DNA of 40,501 nucleotides from CAZEQH01 sp964566875 (GTDB taxonomy: Bacteria > Patescibacteriota > Minisyncoccia > Minisyncoccales > JANBVM01): the NCBI GenBank assembly GCA_964566875.1, contig CAZMJM010000003.1, positions 1 through 40,501 of the forward strand, written 5' to 3'. This document shows positions 31,354 to 39,192 of this stretch, piece after piece; positions within the stretch are counted from its first letter, which is position 1, and the number at the start of each line of letters is the position of its first letter. Made by a program: the position numbers and the translations under genes. The notes beneath the pieces are model-generated. The model did no database searches. It saw nothing but the letters and a program-made list of their open reading frames with translations, and was not told the DNA's origin.

Positions 31354-31864
31354 ACCAGTTGGTGATATCTTCCATAACCTGAAAACTGTGGGTTCTGCCC
31401 CTCTCTTCCCACGATACCTGAACGGTCACCCTTCTGATGTCAGGGTCGACGGGAGAGGCATCTGCTATTGATATTTTCCTGATGAATTTAGTTGCCACGC
31501 CGGGAGAATAACTGTAAAACTCATCCGCGTCGACATTCAGAGGAGTTGAACTAAAAGGATGATTCCCAATGGAATCTACGGTCAGGTAGTCTGCTTCCCA
31601 ATCACCCACGGGAAGGTATTCGTCCCAGGAAAGAGAGGAATTGTTCCTTTTCTCCAACCAGGCCTGGTCTCTAAGGTTTTTAACGATTTCCAAGCCCTCC
31701 TGTCCCAGGTAGGCGGCGGTCAACCTGAGCTCCAGGGCCGAGGCAGCAGCCAGGGTCTGGGACATCAGGGAAAAAGAACCCCCTAATCCCACCATAAGGA
31801 TAAAGATGGCGGCTATTACCTCAAGCAGGGTAAATCCTTTTTCCTTTGAATTTTTTATGCTCAT
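31343..31864 (-). CDS. Type IV pilus minor pilin, PilV/PulI-like
   Basis: This 173-residue prepilin has leader MSIKNSKEKG and the standard cleavage site G|FTLLEVIAAIFILMVGLGGS with Glu at +5. The region LGQEGLEIVKNLRDQAWLEK (residues about 47-66) resembles PilV-family proteins of this bacterial group. The end RRVTVQVSWEERGRTHSFQVMED is typical of the C-terminal strand of minor pilins. It starts 12 nt after the FimT-like gene and overlaps the next by 11 nt. Expected to be exported and assembled at the tip or base of a type IV pilus-like filament. Confidence 0.8.
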   Translation of the reverse strand: MSIKNSKEKGFTLLEVIAAIFILMVGLGGSFSLMSQTLAAASALELRLTAAYLGQEGLEIVKNLRDQAWLEKRNNSSLSWDEYLPVGDWEADYLTVDSIGNHPFSSTPLNVDADEFYSYSPGVATKFIRKISIADASPVDPDIRRVTVQVSWEERGRTHSFQVMEDITNWYEQ

Positions 31865-31876
31865 TGTTGATTAATT

Positions 31877-32470
31877 CTAATCTATGTCTATCAGGCCGGC
31901 TTTATTGACTGTAATCGTCCGAACGTCGGCGGTATCGGAGCCGAAGATTATGTCTATCTGGCCGGTTGCCAGGTCATCGGCCTCGTCCTCCTTTATCTTG
32001 ACGGTAGGGTCGGGCGGCCGGAAATTGATGCATAATTCAGAGGCCCCTCCGTTTAGCTCGTGGATAACCGCTCCTTCCTCCATGGCAATATCTTCTATTA
32101 TAACGTCCTGCGAGGCATCATAGAAATCGTTTCCGTTTGGGGCCGGAGGATGGACGTCGGCATAGATAAAATAAGAAGCAGGGGTGTTAATGTCAAAAAA
32201 AATGCCGTAGCCGAATACCTCGTCACCGCCGCATTCCGGACAGTCCCGGCCAGAGATAGCCATGTCCTGTGCCCTCCTGATGTCCTGGGCAACCCGGTGG
32301 GAAGCGCGTTGAAGAGCCAACGCCTTTTCTCCTTCTCTGTTGTTAAGCAGCACCATGGTAGCCAGAAGGGCGATTATCGTCACCGTTACCGTAATCTCAA
32401 CGAGAGTGAAACCCTCTTCGCTCATCTCACTCTCAAAACGACGGCGGGTTCTGTTAGGGCGAAACCTCAT
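31877..32470 (-). CDS. Type II secretion/type IV pilus pseudopilin, GspH/FimT-like
   Basis: This 197-residue prepilin has cleavage site G|FTLVEITVTVTIIALLATMV with Glu at +5. After the helix comes KALALQRASHRVAQDIRRAQDMAISG, the GspH/FimT-type segment. Two Cys are close together (CPECGG) and a third lies further on. Two starts are possible. From the ATG at 32470 the leader is Arg-rich (MRFRPNRTRRRFESEMSEEG) and the gene overlaps the preceding Cys-rich gene by 17 nt; from an internal ATG at 32425 the leader would be only MSEEG and acidic. I prefer the first because prepilin leaders are normally basic. It is the first of four pilin-like genes. Confidence 0.8.
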   Translation of the reverse strand: MRFRPNRTRRRFESEMSEEGFTLVEITVTVTIIALLATMVLLNNREGEKALALQRASHRVAQDIRRAQDMAISGRDCPECGGDEVFGYGIFFDINTPASYFIYADVHPPAPNGNDFYDASQDVIIEDIAMEEGAVIHELNGGASELCINFRPPDPTVKIKEDEADDLATGQIDIIFGSDTADVRTITVNKAGLIDID

Positions 32471-35400
32471 ACCATTGGGGAGAACGTTTCTTTAGTAAAA
32501 TCTGGTAATCCTCTTCCTTGTTTACTCTGCCGGCATCATCTTCTACCTCAAGGGTAATGCTCCCGGACTCACCATCTACTACCGTAAAAGAAGAATAGGT
32601 GGTGGTGGAGTTGTTGCCTATGTCTGAAGCGGGGGTGCCGTCCTCAAAAAGCCAATCACGCCTGACAATGGTGCTGCCAAATTCTGAAGGCGTGGAGGTG
32701 TCCCTGAAATAGACTACGGTCCCGGCCGAAGCACCGAAGTTATTGCAGGAAAGCCAGGGTCCCACCACCATGTAGGCGCACTGGAAGTCTGCGTCGGCGT
32801 CCTGGATTATGGTAAAGCTCTTGGAGGTAGTGGAGAAAGCGGAATACACATCTTCTACGCGTAATTCCACCATATAGTTCCCTTTTGTTAAGGCTTGGGG
32901 CGTATAATCACAATTACCGGCACAGTCGGAGTCAGGATTAGCTCCCCAGCCATAAATGTCCCACGCAGAATATACGATATCCCCTTCACCGTCCGGGTCG
33001 GTAGAGTTGTTTCCTAAACAGAAATTACTGTTGGTATAGCCGGTGCAGCTGCCTGGCGAACAGCTCCCCTGAGGGTCACAGTCGTTGGGACAACAGTTGA
33101 TGGAAGCCGTCGGAGCATTATTGTATCCGCAATGGACGTGGTCATTGTAAGTAATAACGGGCGTACACCCCTGACAGTTGCAGGAAGCATCGCAATCTCC
33201 TAAGTCGGGATAATCGTAATAATCAAACCCTACGCATCCGTCAGCCGGACAGGGGCACTCAGAACTCGGCGATTGTGAGGCCTGGCATTCTCCTTCTCCT
33301 TCACAACTTCCTCCCGCACAGGTGCCACAGTAATCTCCGCATGAATTGCCTTCTGAAGAACAGGTGCTCCACCCGCCCCAATTGCAGTCTGCCTGGCAGG
33401 TTCTCTGCTGGTTCCCTGCACAATCTCCTGAGCCGCAGGACTGAGATTCCGTATCGCCTGGGGAGCAAACGCCTTCTGTGCAGGTACCCCAGGCGCAGTC
33501 TGCCTGGCAGGTCTGGCTGCCGCAGTTGCCGCACGGTTGGGTGGCTCCTGGAGAACAGACTCCTTCTCCGCCGCAAGCCCCCCCTGCACAGGTCCCGCAG
33601 TTGCCGCAGGAACTGCCTTCGCTGTCACAGGTCCCCCACCCGCCCCAATTGCAGTCTGCCTGGCAGGTTCTCTGCTGGTTCCCTGCACAATCTCCTGAGC
33701 CACAGGGTTGGGTCTCTATCTCGCCGGTAGAACAAATGCCTTCATTTCCACAAAAACCTCCGGTACAGCTGCCACAGTAATCTCCGCATGAATTGCCTTC
33801 TGAAGAACAGGTCCCCCACCCGCCCCAATTGCAGTCTGCCTGGCAGGTTCTCTGCTGGTTCCCTGCACAANNNNNNNNNNNNNNNNNNNNNNNNNNNNNN
33901 NNNNNNNNNNNNNNNNNNNNNNNNNNNNNNNNNNNNNNNNNNNNNNNNNNNNNNNNNNNNNNNNNNNNNNCCACCCGCCCCAATTGCAGTCTGCCTGGCA
34001 GGTTCTCTGCTGGTTCCCTGCACAATCTCCTGAGCCGCAGGACTGAGATTCCGTATCGCCTGGGGAGCAAACGCCTTCTGTGCAGGTACCCCAGGCGCAG
34101 TCTGCCTGGCAGGTCTGGCTGCCGCAGTTGCCGCACGGTTGGGTGGCTCCTGGAGAACAGACTCCTTCTCCGCCGCAAGCCCCCCCTGCACAGGTCCCGC
34201 AGTTGCCGCAGGAACTGCCTTCCGTAGAACAGTTGGAGGTACAGGTGTGGGTTCCAAAATCACATTGATAGGTTCCGATGCAATCTCCTGAGCCGCAGGC
34301 GGCACAACCGTCATTGTCAGATATGGAAACCGGCTGCCAGCTTGAATCATAGACATATACCTTATCGGTGCCGCTCCCCACCATATACCAAAAGCTTCCG
34401 GTCCAGTATATGCCCTGAGGAGAGCTATCTTCGCCCCCTAAATAATAGCTGGTACCGGTATAGTTCCAGGAAGAATTATACTGATAGACCCGGTCTGTGG
34501 CATCATCCAGCGCCCAATATGTATTACCCGGCCCTATGGCTACGTCTCTGGGCTGGGAAATTTCGTTCAGAATGTGTATGCCGGTTGGATTGTTGTTGTC
34601 GGCAACATTGGCAACCCTGGTTGTGTTGTCCGTCCAGACGCCAATGACCCGGTAGTCTTCTATCACCCCGTAAATCCTCTTAAAAGCTCCTATGGGAGAA
34701 CCGATCAGCCACGTGTTCCAATCCCTGTACGCCCTCATGTCGTAATATATGTCGCTGCTCCAGTCTGCATAGGCTACCAGCCAGGCATCTCCGCTTAGAT
34801 AAGGCGAAACGGCATTCTCTTCGAAGTTAAGCCCCTGAGGCGGGATATCAGGGCCTGAGGGCTGGCCGGCTCCTATATAATGGGACTCTCCAGTATAGTG
34901 CCAGTCGGCGGTATATCTGTAAACACTCTTCGTATCGTATCCGGTCACCCACCAGTTGCCGGAATCGTCCTGAAAGATGTCCGTAGGAGTGGTATCCTGG
35001 CCGGATATAGAAATGGGATATTCCAGGTCGCATGAGCTCCAGGTGCAATCGGACTGACAGAATTGTATGCCTCTGCCGCAGTCACCGCAGGACTGAACAC
35101 TGCCGGTAGTACACTGGGCTCCACAGGCCCCGGCACAACAGTGGGTGACGGGCGTTGAACAGGAAGGAGTATTGCAGTTGCAACTAGCCTGGCAGGTACC
35201 GCTCAGATGGGTAGAGTCACGTATGCAGTCGTTATCATACTCCACCAGCTTAGTCCCGTTGCAGGAGTCGTTGCAGTCCCGGCCGCAATAATAATCATAG
35301 GGGCCTACAAAACATCCTGAGGATGCGTTACAGTCCGTAGAGCAGCACTGACCCTGGCTGGGACCGGAAAGAAGCATCTTGCCGCAATAATTCTCATTGT

Positions 35401-35773
35401 GATAGCAGTACCAACCCGACATGCTGCTCAGGCAGGTAGGACCAGCCCCCTGATACCAATATATATTCGGTCCGCCGGAACTCATAATAAAATCACAATA
35501 CGAGGCAGGCGGAGAGCAGGGAGCGTTATCATAACAGGAGTAATTACAGGTGCTTGTCCATAAACAATCATGCCAGCCGCATGAACCCCAACCGTAATAG
35601 CAGGTATTCCCATTAGCCCATTGGGCGGGACAGGGGCTTGCCAAACAGCTGCCGTAGCAGTAACCAACGTTATAGTCACAGGTATCCGCCCTGGAAGAAT
35701 GGTCGGGCAGGGCCAAAAGGATAACCGCTAAGAAACAGGCGAAAAGTAATCTGATAATTTTTATGTTTCCCAT
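32454..35773 (-). CDS. Giant Cys-rich exported protein with propeller-like and PKD-like domains (copy A), interrupted by assembly gap
   Basis: One gene split by 100 Ns (33871-33970). The first part (601 codons) has signal peptide MGNIKIIRLLFACFLAVILL ending near HSSRA, a Cys-rich domain (to about residue 245), repeats resembling beta-propeller blades (about 252-485, with VYRYTADWHYTG, VYQYNSSWNYTG and VYVYDSSW) and Cys-rich repeats such as CGNCGSQTCQADCAWGTC. The second part (472 codons with stop) continues the repeats (NQQRTCQADCNWGGW), then two PKD-like beta domains, ending QWYEVSP. The two parts are in different frames only because the gap length is arbitrary: an in-frame product needs a gap of 3n+2 nt. 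It starts 2 nt after the anchored protein gene and overlaps the first pseudopilin gene. Likely a cell-surface adhesin or stalk; function unknown. Confidence 0.8.
33369..33620. repeat. 252-bp perfect direct repeat, copy 2
   Basis: Identical base for base to 33971-34222. It encodes 84 codons of the Cys-rich repeat region (CNWGGW backwards through CGNCGSQTCQADC to SSCGNCGTC). Perfect identity at synonymous sites points to very recent duplication or continuing recombination. Confidence 0.9.
33636..33690. repeat. 55-bp repeat unit (four identical copies: 33369, 33636, 33816, 33971)
   Basis: The same 55 bp begins at 33369, 33636, 33816 and 33971. It encodes CAGNQQRTCQADCNWGGW on the minus strand. 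The copy at 33816-33870 ends exactly at the run of Ns and the copy at 33971 begins exactly after it, so the assembler broke inside this repeat. Confidence 0.9.
33871..33970. other. Assembly gap of 100 Ns
   Basis: Exactly 100 Ns, a conventional placeholder for a gap of unknown length. It is flanked on both sides by the 55-bp repeat unit, so the missing sequence is probably one or more further repeat units. For the gene to stay in frame the real gap must be 3n+2 nt. Confidence 0.98.
33971..34222. repeat. 252-bp perfect direct repeat, copy 1
   Basis: Identical to 33369-33620, and starts at the first base after the N gap, so the true repeat may be longer. It encodes Cys-rich repeats just after the propeller-like part of copy A. 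Confidence 0.9.
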
Positions 35774-35775
35774 GT

Positions 35776-36552
35776 TTATCGATTTATTGTGTTAATCAAG
35801 CCCGTATCTTTGAAAAGACTCAGGCCGTAATCCCCACAGAACAGAATCTCCAGAGAATTCCTAAAGCGTTCCAGGGTTTCTTTGGTAATATCCTCTGTGG
35901 AAAGGTCAGGGAGTTTCTCTTTTACCATGCTTCTTACCTCTTCTATGGGGGTACTCTCCGTAACGCCGGGGAACATGTCTTCCACATTCTCGGCTGCTCC
36001 ATAACCATTGGCACTGCAGAAACGTCTGCCAAAGCCATTGAAATCCGCCCCTTCCTTCAAAATCATCTTCACGTTCTGACACTCCAGGGCATCTTCATGA
36101 AAATCGGCGATGATGTTAACCTCGCCGCAATCCAAAGAGTTGTTGTCAGCCGGCTGGCAGCCTAACGCAGAAACCATCCCCTGATAACAGAAATCTCCCA
36201 TCTCAACGGTGAGCTTGGCTACCTTGGTAAGATGCGGGGCAGGTGAAACGATGTCTCGGCTACCGCTTTTTGTCTCCTCATCACTCCATTCGTAACCGAA
36301 ACAGGAGAGCTCTTTTCCACAGACGAAGCATATTTCAGACCCGTCGTCGTAATACTGCTTTGGTTCGCACTTCAGCCATGAGAGGCGGGCGGATATAAAA
36401 TCGTTCATTGTACCCGACATGGTTGAGAAAAGCTCGTCAACGTCCGTTCTGGGTCGGGGTCTTCCCCGTAAGGCAATGTATGTAACGACAGCCAAAATTA
36501 CAATAATAACCGCCGCAATCAATAATAATATTAGCGCCGCTTTTTTACCCAT
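35776..36552 (-). CDS. Membrane-anchored ten-Cys protein (cassette A)
   Basis: Not a family I recognise. The 258-residue protein has a short basic N-terminus (MGKK), one transmembrane helix (about residues 5-29, ALILLLIAAVIIVILAVVTY) and an exported domain with ten Cys, including CFVC and the motifs LKCEPKQYYDD, DFCYQG, GRRFCSANGYG and ILFCGDYGL. No lipobox or prepilin site is seen. It is closely related along its whole length to the protein at 38351-39130, and all ten Cys are shared. The frame opens at a TTG (36570), but the ATG at 36552 matches the start of the paralogue. The Cys-rich copy A gene begins 2 nt after its stop, so the two products probably work together, perhaps as anchor and surface partner. 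Confidence 0.8.
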   Translation of the reverse strand: MGKKAALILLLIAAVIIVILAVVTYIALRGRPRPRTDVDELFSTMSGTMNDFISARLSWLKCEPKQYYDDGSEICFVCGKELSCFGYEWSDEETKSGSRDIVSPAPHLTKVAKLTVEMGDFCYQGMVSALGCQPADNNSLDCGEVNIIADFHEDALECQNVKMILKEGADFNGFGRRFCSANGYGAAENVEDMFPGVTESTPIEEVRSMVKEKLPDLSTEDITKETLERFRNSLEILFCGDYGLSLFKDTGLINTINR

Positions 36553-36611
36553 ATTCGTGTTATCAATCAATACTATTACCTTTAGGATTATTAAGTTATT
36601 CTATCATTAAA

Positions 36612-36652
36612 CCGCCTGGGCTGCCACCTCCTGCGAGGTCCTAGCCCGGCGG
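36612..36652. repeat. Intergenic palindromic element with CCGCC/GGCGG ends
   Basis: CCGCC-T-GGGCT (36612-36622) pairs with AGCCC-GGCGG (36643-36652) with one bulged T, and inside it ACCTC (36626-36630) pairs with GAGGT (36635-36639). It lies in the 179-nt space between cassette B and cassette A. No T-run follows on either strand. The outer ends resemble the ssb/recA palindrome, so it may be a longer member of that family. A 13-bp direct repeat, ATGAATTTTAAGG, lies beside it at 36693-36705 and 36725-36737. Confidence 0.6.
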
Positions 36653-36731
36653 AAAGACAAGGCCTTTAAAAAGGGTCGTCATTCTCCGGACTATGAATTT
36701 TAAGGCTTTTCTTTTCACATCTTAATGAATT

Positions 36732-38354
36732 TTAAGGTGAAACCTCGTACCACTCGGGAGTGCGTCTCTTCAGTAAAATTTGGTGTTCCTCCTCGCTTGT
36801 CCTGCCGACGTCATCTTCGACGTGCAAGGTAACATTACCAGAATAAACGTCCACCAGGGTAAAGAATGAGGAAGTAAAAGTCGCATTATTTCCGACGTCT
36901 GAAGCTGGAGTGCCGTCCTCAAAATACCAGTCGCGCCTCACGATGGCAGTGCCTAATTCTGAAGGCGTGGAGGCGTCCTTAAAATAGACTATGGTTCCGG
37001 CCGAAGCGCCGAATATGCCGCATGGCAACCAGGGGCCTACCACCATGTAGGCGCACTGGAAATCTGCATCGGCATCCTGGATGATGGTAAAGCTCTTGGA
37101 GGTTGTGGAAAAGGCGGAATACATGTCTTCTACGCGGAGCTCTGCGGTATAGCCGCCTCTAGCCAGTGCCTGAGGAGTGTATCCACATTTTCCTGAACAG
37201 TCGGAGTCAGGATTAGCTCCCCAACCGTAGATGTTCCATGAAGAATACACAATGTCTCCTTCACCGTCCGGGTCCGTAGAGTCGTTCCCCAGACAGAAAT
37301 TACTACTGGTGAAGCCGGTGCAACTGCCTGGCGAACAACTCCCCTGAGGATTACATCCGTCGGGGCAACAAATAACGGAGGCCACGGGGTCACTATTATG
37401 GATACAATGGATGTGGTCATCATAGGTGATAACCGGCACACATTCCTGGCAGGAACAGGAGGAATCGCAGTCACCGAAATCGGGGTAATCATAATAGTCA
37501 TTTCCTACGCATTCGTCAGCCGGACAGGGACACTCAGGACTTGACGATTGTGAGGCTTGGCATTCTCCTTCACCTCCGCAAATCCCTCCCACGCAGCTGC
37601 CGCAGTAAACTCCGCAGGAATTACCTTCGCTGTCGCAACCACTCCAACCGCTCCAGCTGCAGTCGGCCCGGCAGGTCCTCTGCTGATTACCGACGCAGTC
37701 CCCGGAGCCACAGGATTGATTCTCTACCTCCCCGGGAGAACAATCACCCTCTGTACAGGTACCCCAGGTGCAGTCGGCCTGGCAGGTCTGGCTGCCACAG
37801 TTGCCGCAAGGCTGGGTAGAGCCGGGGGCACATCCCTGGCCCGTGCAAGCACCCCAGGTGCAGTTCGATTGACAGGTCTGGGTACCACAGTTGCCGCAAG
37901 ACCGAGGTGCTCTCGGAGTTAACGTGCAACCAGAGCTATCACATCCTCCTATGCAACATCCGCTGTCACTACACCAGGTACTGTCGCGGTTACATTTCCA
38001 TCCAAGAGCAGAATCGCAGCTGATGTAAGCGCCCGTGGAGTAGGTCCATCCGGGGCAGGAAGGACAGTACTCACAACCGTTATTACAAGAAGGTTTAGAA
38101 TTATCATAGCAGTAATAATTACAGGTGCTCGACCAGAAACAATTATGAAAACCGCAAAGGCCCCCGCTGTAATAGCACGTGTTGCCGCTTACGCAGGTGC
38201 TGCCGCAGGAAGTCGTCAGACAACTGCCGCAGCAGTAACCATAATCGTAATCGCAGACAGCTAAAGATAAATGGGCGGGAACGGCGAAAAAAATAACCGA
38301 TGAAATGAAGCAAAAGAAAAGAAAGCAGACGCTTTTCTCGCTTATAGTTTTCAT
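36732..38354 (-). CDS. Cys-rich exported protein with PKD-like domains (copy B)
   Basis: This 540-residue exported protein has signal peptide MKTISEKSVCFLFFCFISSV ending near LSLA. By my count it has about 62 Cys after the signal, nearly all in residues 33-345. The Cys-rich part contains two CGNCG(T/S)QTCQxxC-x-WG repeats and one GNQQRTCRADCSWSGW unit. Two PKD-like beta domains follow, with DPDGEGDIVYSSWNIYGWG, AELRVEDMYSAFSTTSKSFTI and RRDWYFEDGTPASDVGNN, ending RTPEWYEVSP. It is a paralogue of copy A but lacks the propeller-like middle and most repeats. Its ATG overlaps the stop of the anchored protein gene (ATGA), implying coupled translation. Likely a disulfide-stabilised surface protein; no enzyme motif is seen. 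Confidence 0.82.
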   Translation of the reverse strand: MKTISEKSVCFLFFCFISSVIFFAVPAHLSLAVCDYDYGYCCGSCLTTSCGSTCVSGNTCYYSGGLCGFHNCFWSSTCNYYCYDNSKPSCNNGCEYCPSCPGWTYSTGAYISCDSALGWKCNRDSTWCSDSGCCIGGCDSSGCTLTPRAPRSCGNCGTQTCQSNCTWGACTGQGCAPGSTQPCGNCGSQTCQADCTWGTCTEGDCSPGEVENQSCGSGDCVGNQQRTCRADCSWSGWSGCDSEGNSCGVYCGSCVGGICGGEGECQASQSSSPECPCPADECVGNDYYDYPDFGDCDSSCSCQECVPVITYDDHIHCIHNSDPVASVICCPDGCNPQGSCSPGSCTGFTSSNFCLGNDSTDPDGEGDIVYSSWNIYGWGANPDSDCSGKCGYTPQALARGGYTAELRVEDMYSAFSTTSKSFTIIQDADADFQCAYMVVGPWLPCGIFGASAGTIVYFKDASTPSELGTAIVRRDWYFEDGTPASDVGNNATFTSSFFTLVDVYSGNVTLHVEDDVGRTSEEEHQILLKRRTPEWYEVSP

Positions 38355-39130
38355 TGCTTAATAACGGTAATTTGGCCCGTATCTTTAAAAAGACCGAGGC
38401 CGTAATCACCGCAGAATAGAATCTCTAAAGATTCTTTAAAGCGCTCTAAAGTCTCTTTGGTAATATTCTCTGTGGAAAAGTCAGGAAATTTTTCTTTTAC
38501 CATGCTTCTTATCTCCTCTATCGGAGTACTCTCCGTAACGCCGGGAAACATGTCCTCCACGTTCTCTGGGACTCCATAACCTCTAGCGCTGCAGAAACGT
38601 CTGCCAAAGCTTTTGAAATCTGCCCCTTCTTTTAAAATCATATTCACGTCCCGGCATTCCAGGGCATCTTTCTGAAGATCGGCAGTAATGTTAACTTCGC
38701 CGCAGTCCAAGGAATTATTATTAACAGGCTGGCATCCTAAAGCAGAGGCCAGTCCCTGATAACAGAAATCTCCTATCTCAACGGTAAGCCCGTCCACCTC
38801 GGTCAGATAAGGAGAGGGTTGGGCAATTTCTTTACTTCCGCTTTTCGTTTCTTCGTCGCTCCACCTATAGCCAAAACAGACAAGCTCTCTTCCGCAGACG
38901 AAGCATATTTCAGAATCCTTGTCATAATACTGCTTTGGTTCACACTTCAGAAATGAAAGGCGGGCAGACACAAAATCTTTCATTGGTTCAGACATCGTCA
39001 AAAACAACTCGTTGATATCAGTACTGGGTTGAGGCCTTTTTTCAATAGCCAGGTATGAGGCAACGGCCAGGAATATGATAATAATAACGGCCGCGGCCAA
39101 CATGAAAATAAATATTGCCTTTTTGCTCAT
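38351..39130 (-). CDS. Membrane-anchored ten-Cys protein (cassette B)
   Basis: Unrecognised family, paralogous to the protein at 35776-36552. The 259-residue protein starts MSKKAIFIFMLAAAVIIIIF, a transmembrane anchor at about residues 5-28. Its exported domain shares all ten Cys and long stretches with the other copy, for example ICFVCGRELVCFGY, GRRFCSARGYG, NVEDMFPGVTESTPIEE and ILFCGDYGLGLFKDTG. The most variable parts are the anchor and residues about 95-125. It overlaps the copy B Cys-rich gene by 4 nt. The sequence AAGGTAATAATA lies about 19 nt before the ATG, and a close match lies at the same distance from the paralogue. Probable anchor or chaperone for the Cys-rich partner; inference only. 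Confidence 0.8.
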   Translation of the reverse strand: MSKKAIFIFMLAAAVIIIIFLAVASYLAIEKRPQPSTDINELFLTMSEPMKDFVSARLSFLKCEPKQYYDKDSEICFVCGRELVCFGYRWSDEETKSGSKEIAQPSPYLTEVDGLTVEIGDFCYQGLASALGCQPVNNNSLDCGEVNITADLQKDALECRDVNMILKEGADFKSFGRRFCSARGYGVPENVEDMFPGVTESTPIEEIRSMVKEKFPDFSTENITKETLERFKESLEILFCGDYGLGLFKDTGQITVIKQ

Positions 39131-39192
39131 TGCCTTGATGCTTGTTTAGTATTATTACCTTAAAACATTTTATCTTTTTTTCCCTTTTAAGT

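Noticed and set aside
33230..33703. Ala/Pro-rich ORFs in other frames across the repeat region
   Set aside because: They are by-products of the high-GC repeats; the Cys-rich frame has a signal peptide, paralogues and domain structure.
33369..34025. CRISPR array suggested by evenly repeated units
   Set aside because: The repeats are coding, the spacing is irregular (267 and 180 bp), the intervening sequence is itself repetitive and no cas genes are present.
32454..34178. Two separate genes or a pseudogene on either side of the N gap
   Set aside because: The frame change depends only on the arbitrary 100-N length. Both flanks continue the same repeat protein, with a signal peptide on one side and a PKD end on the other.
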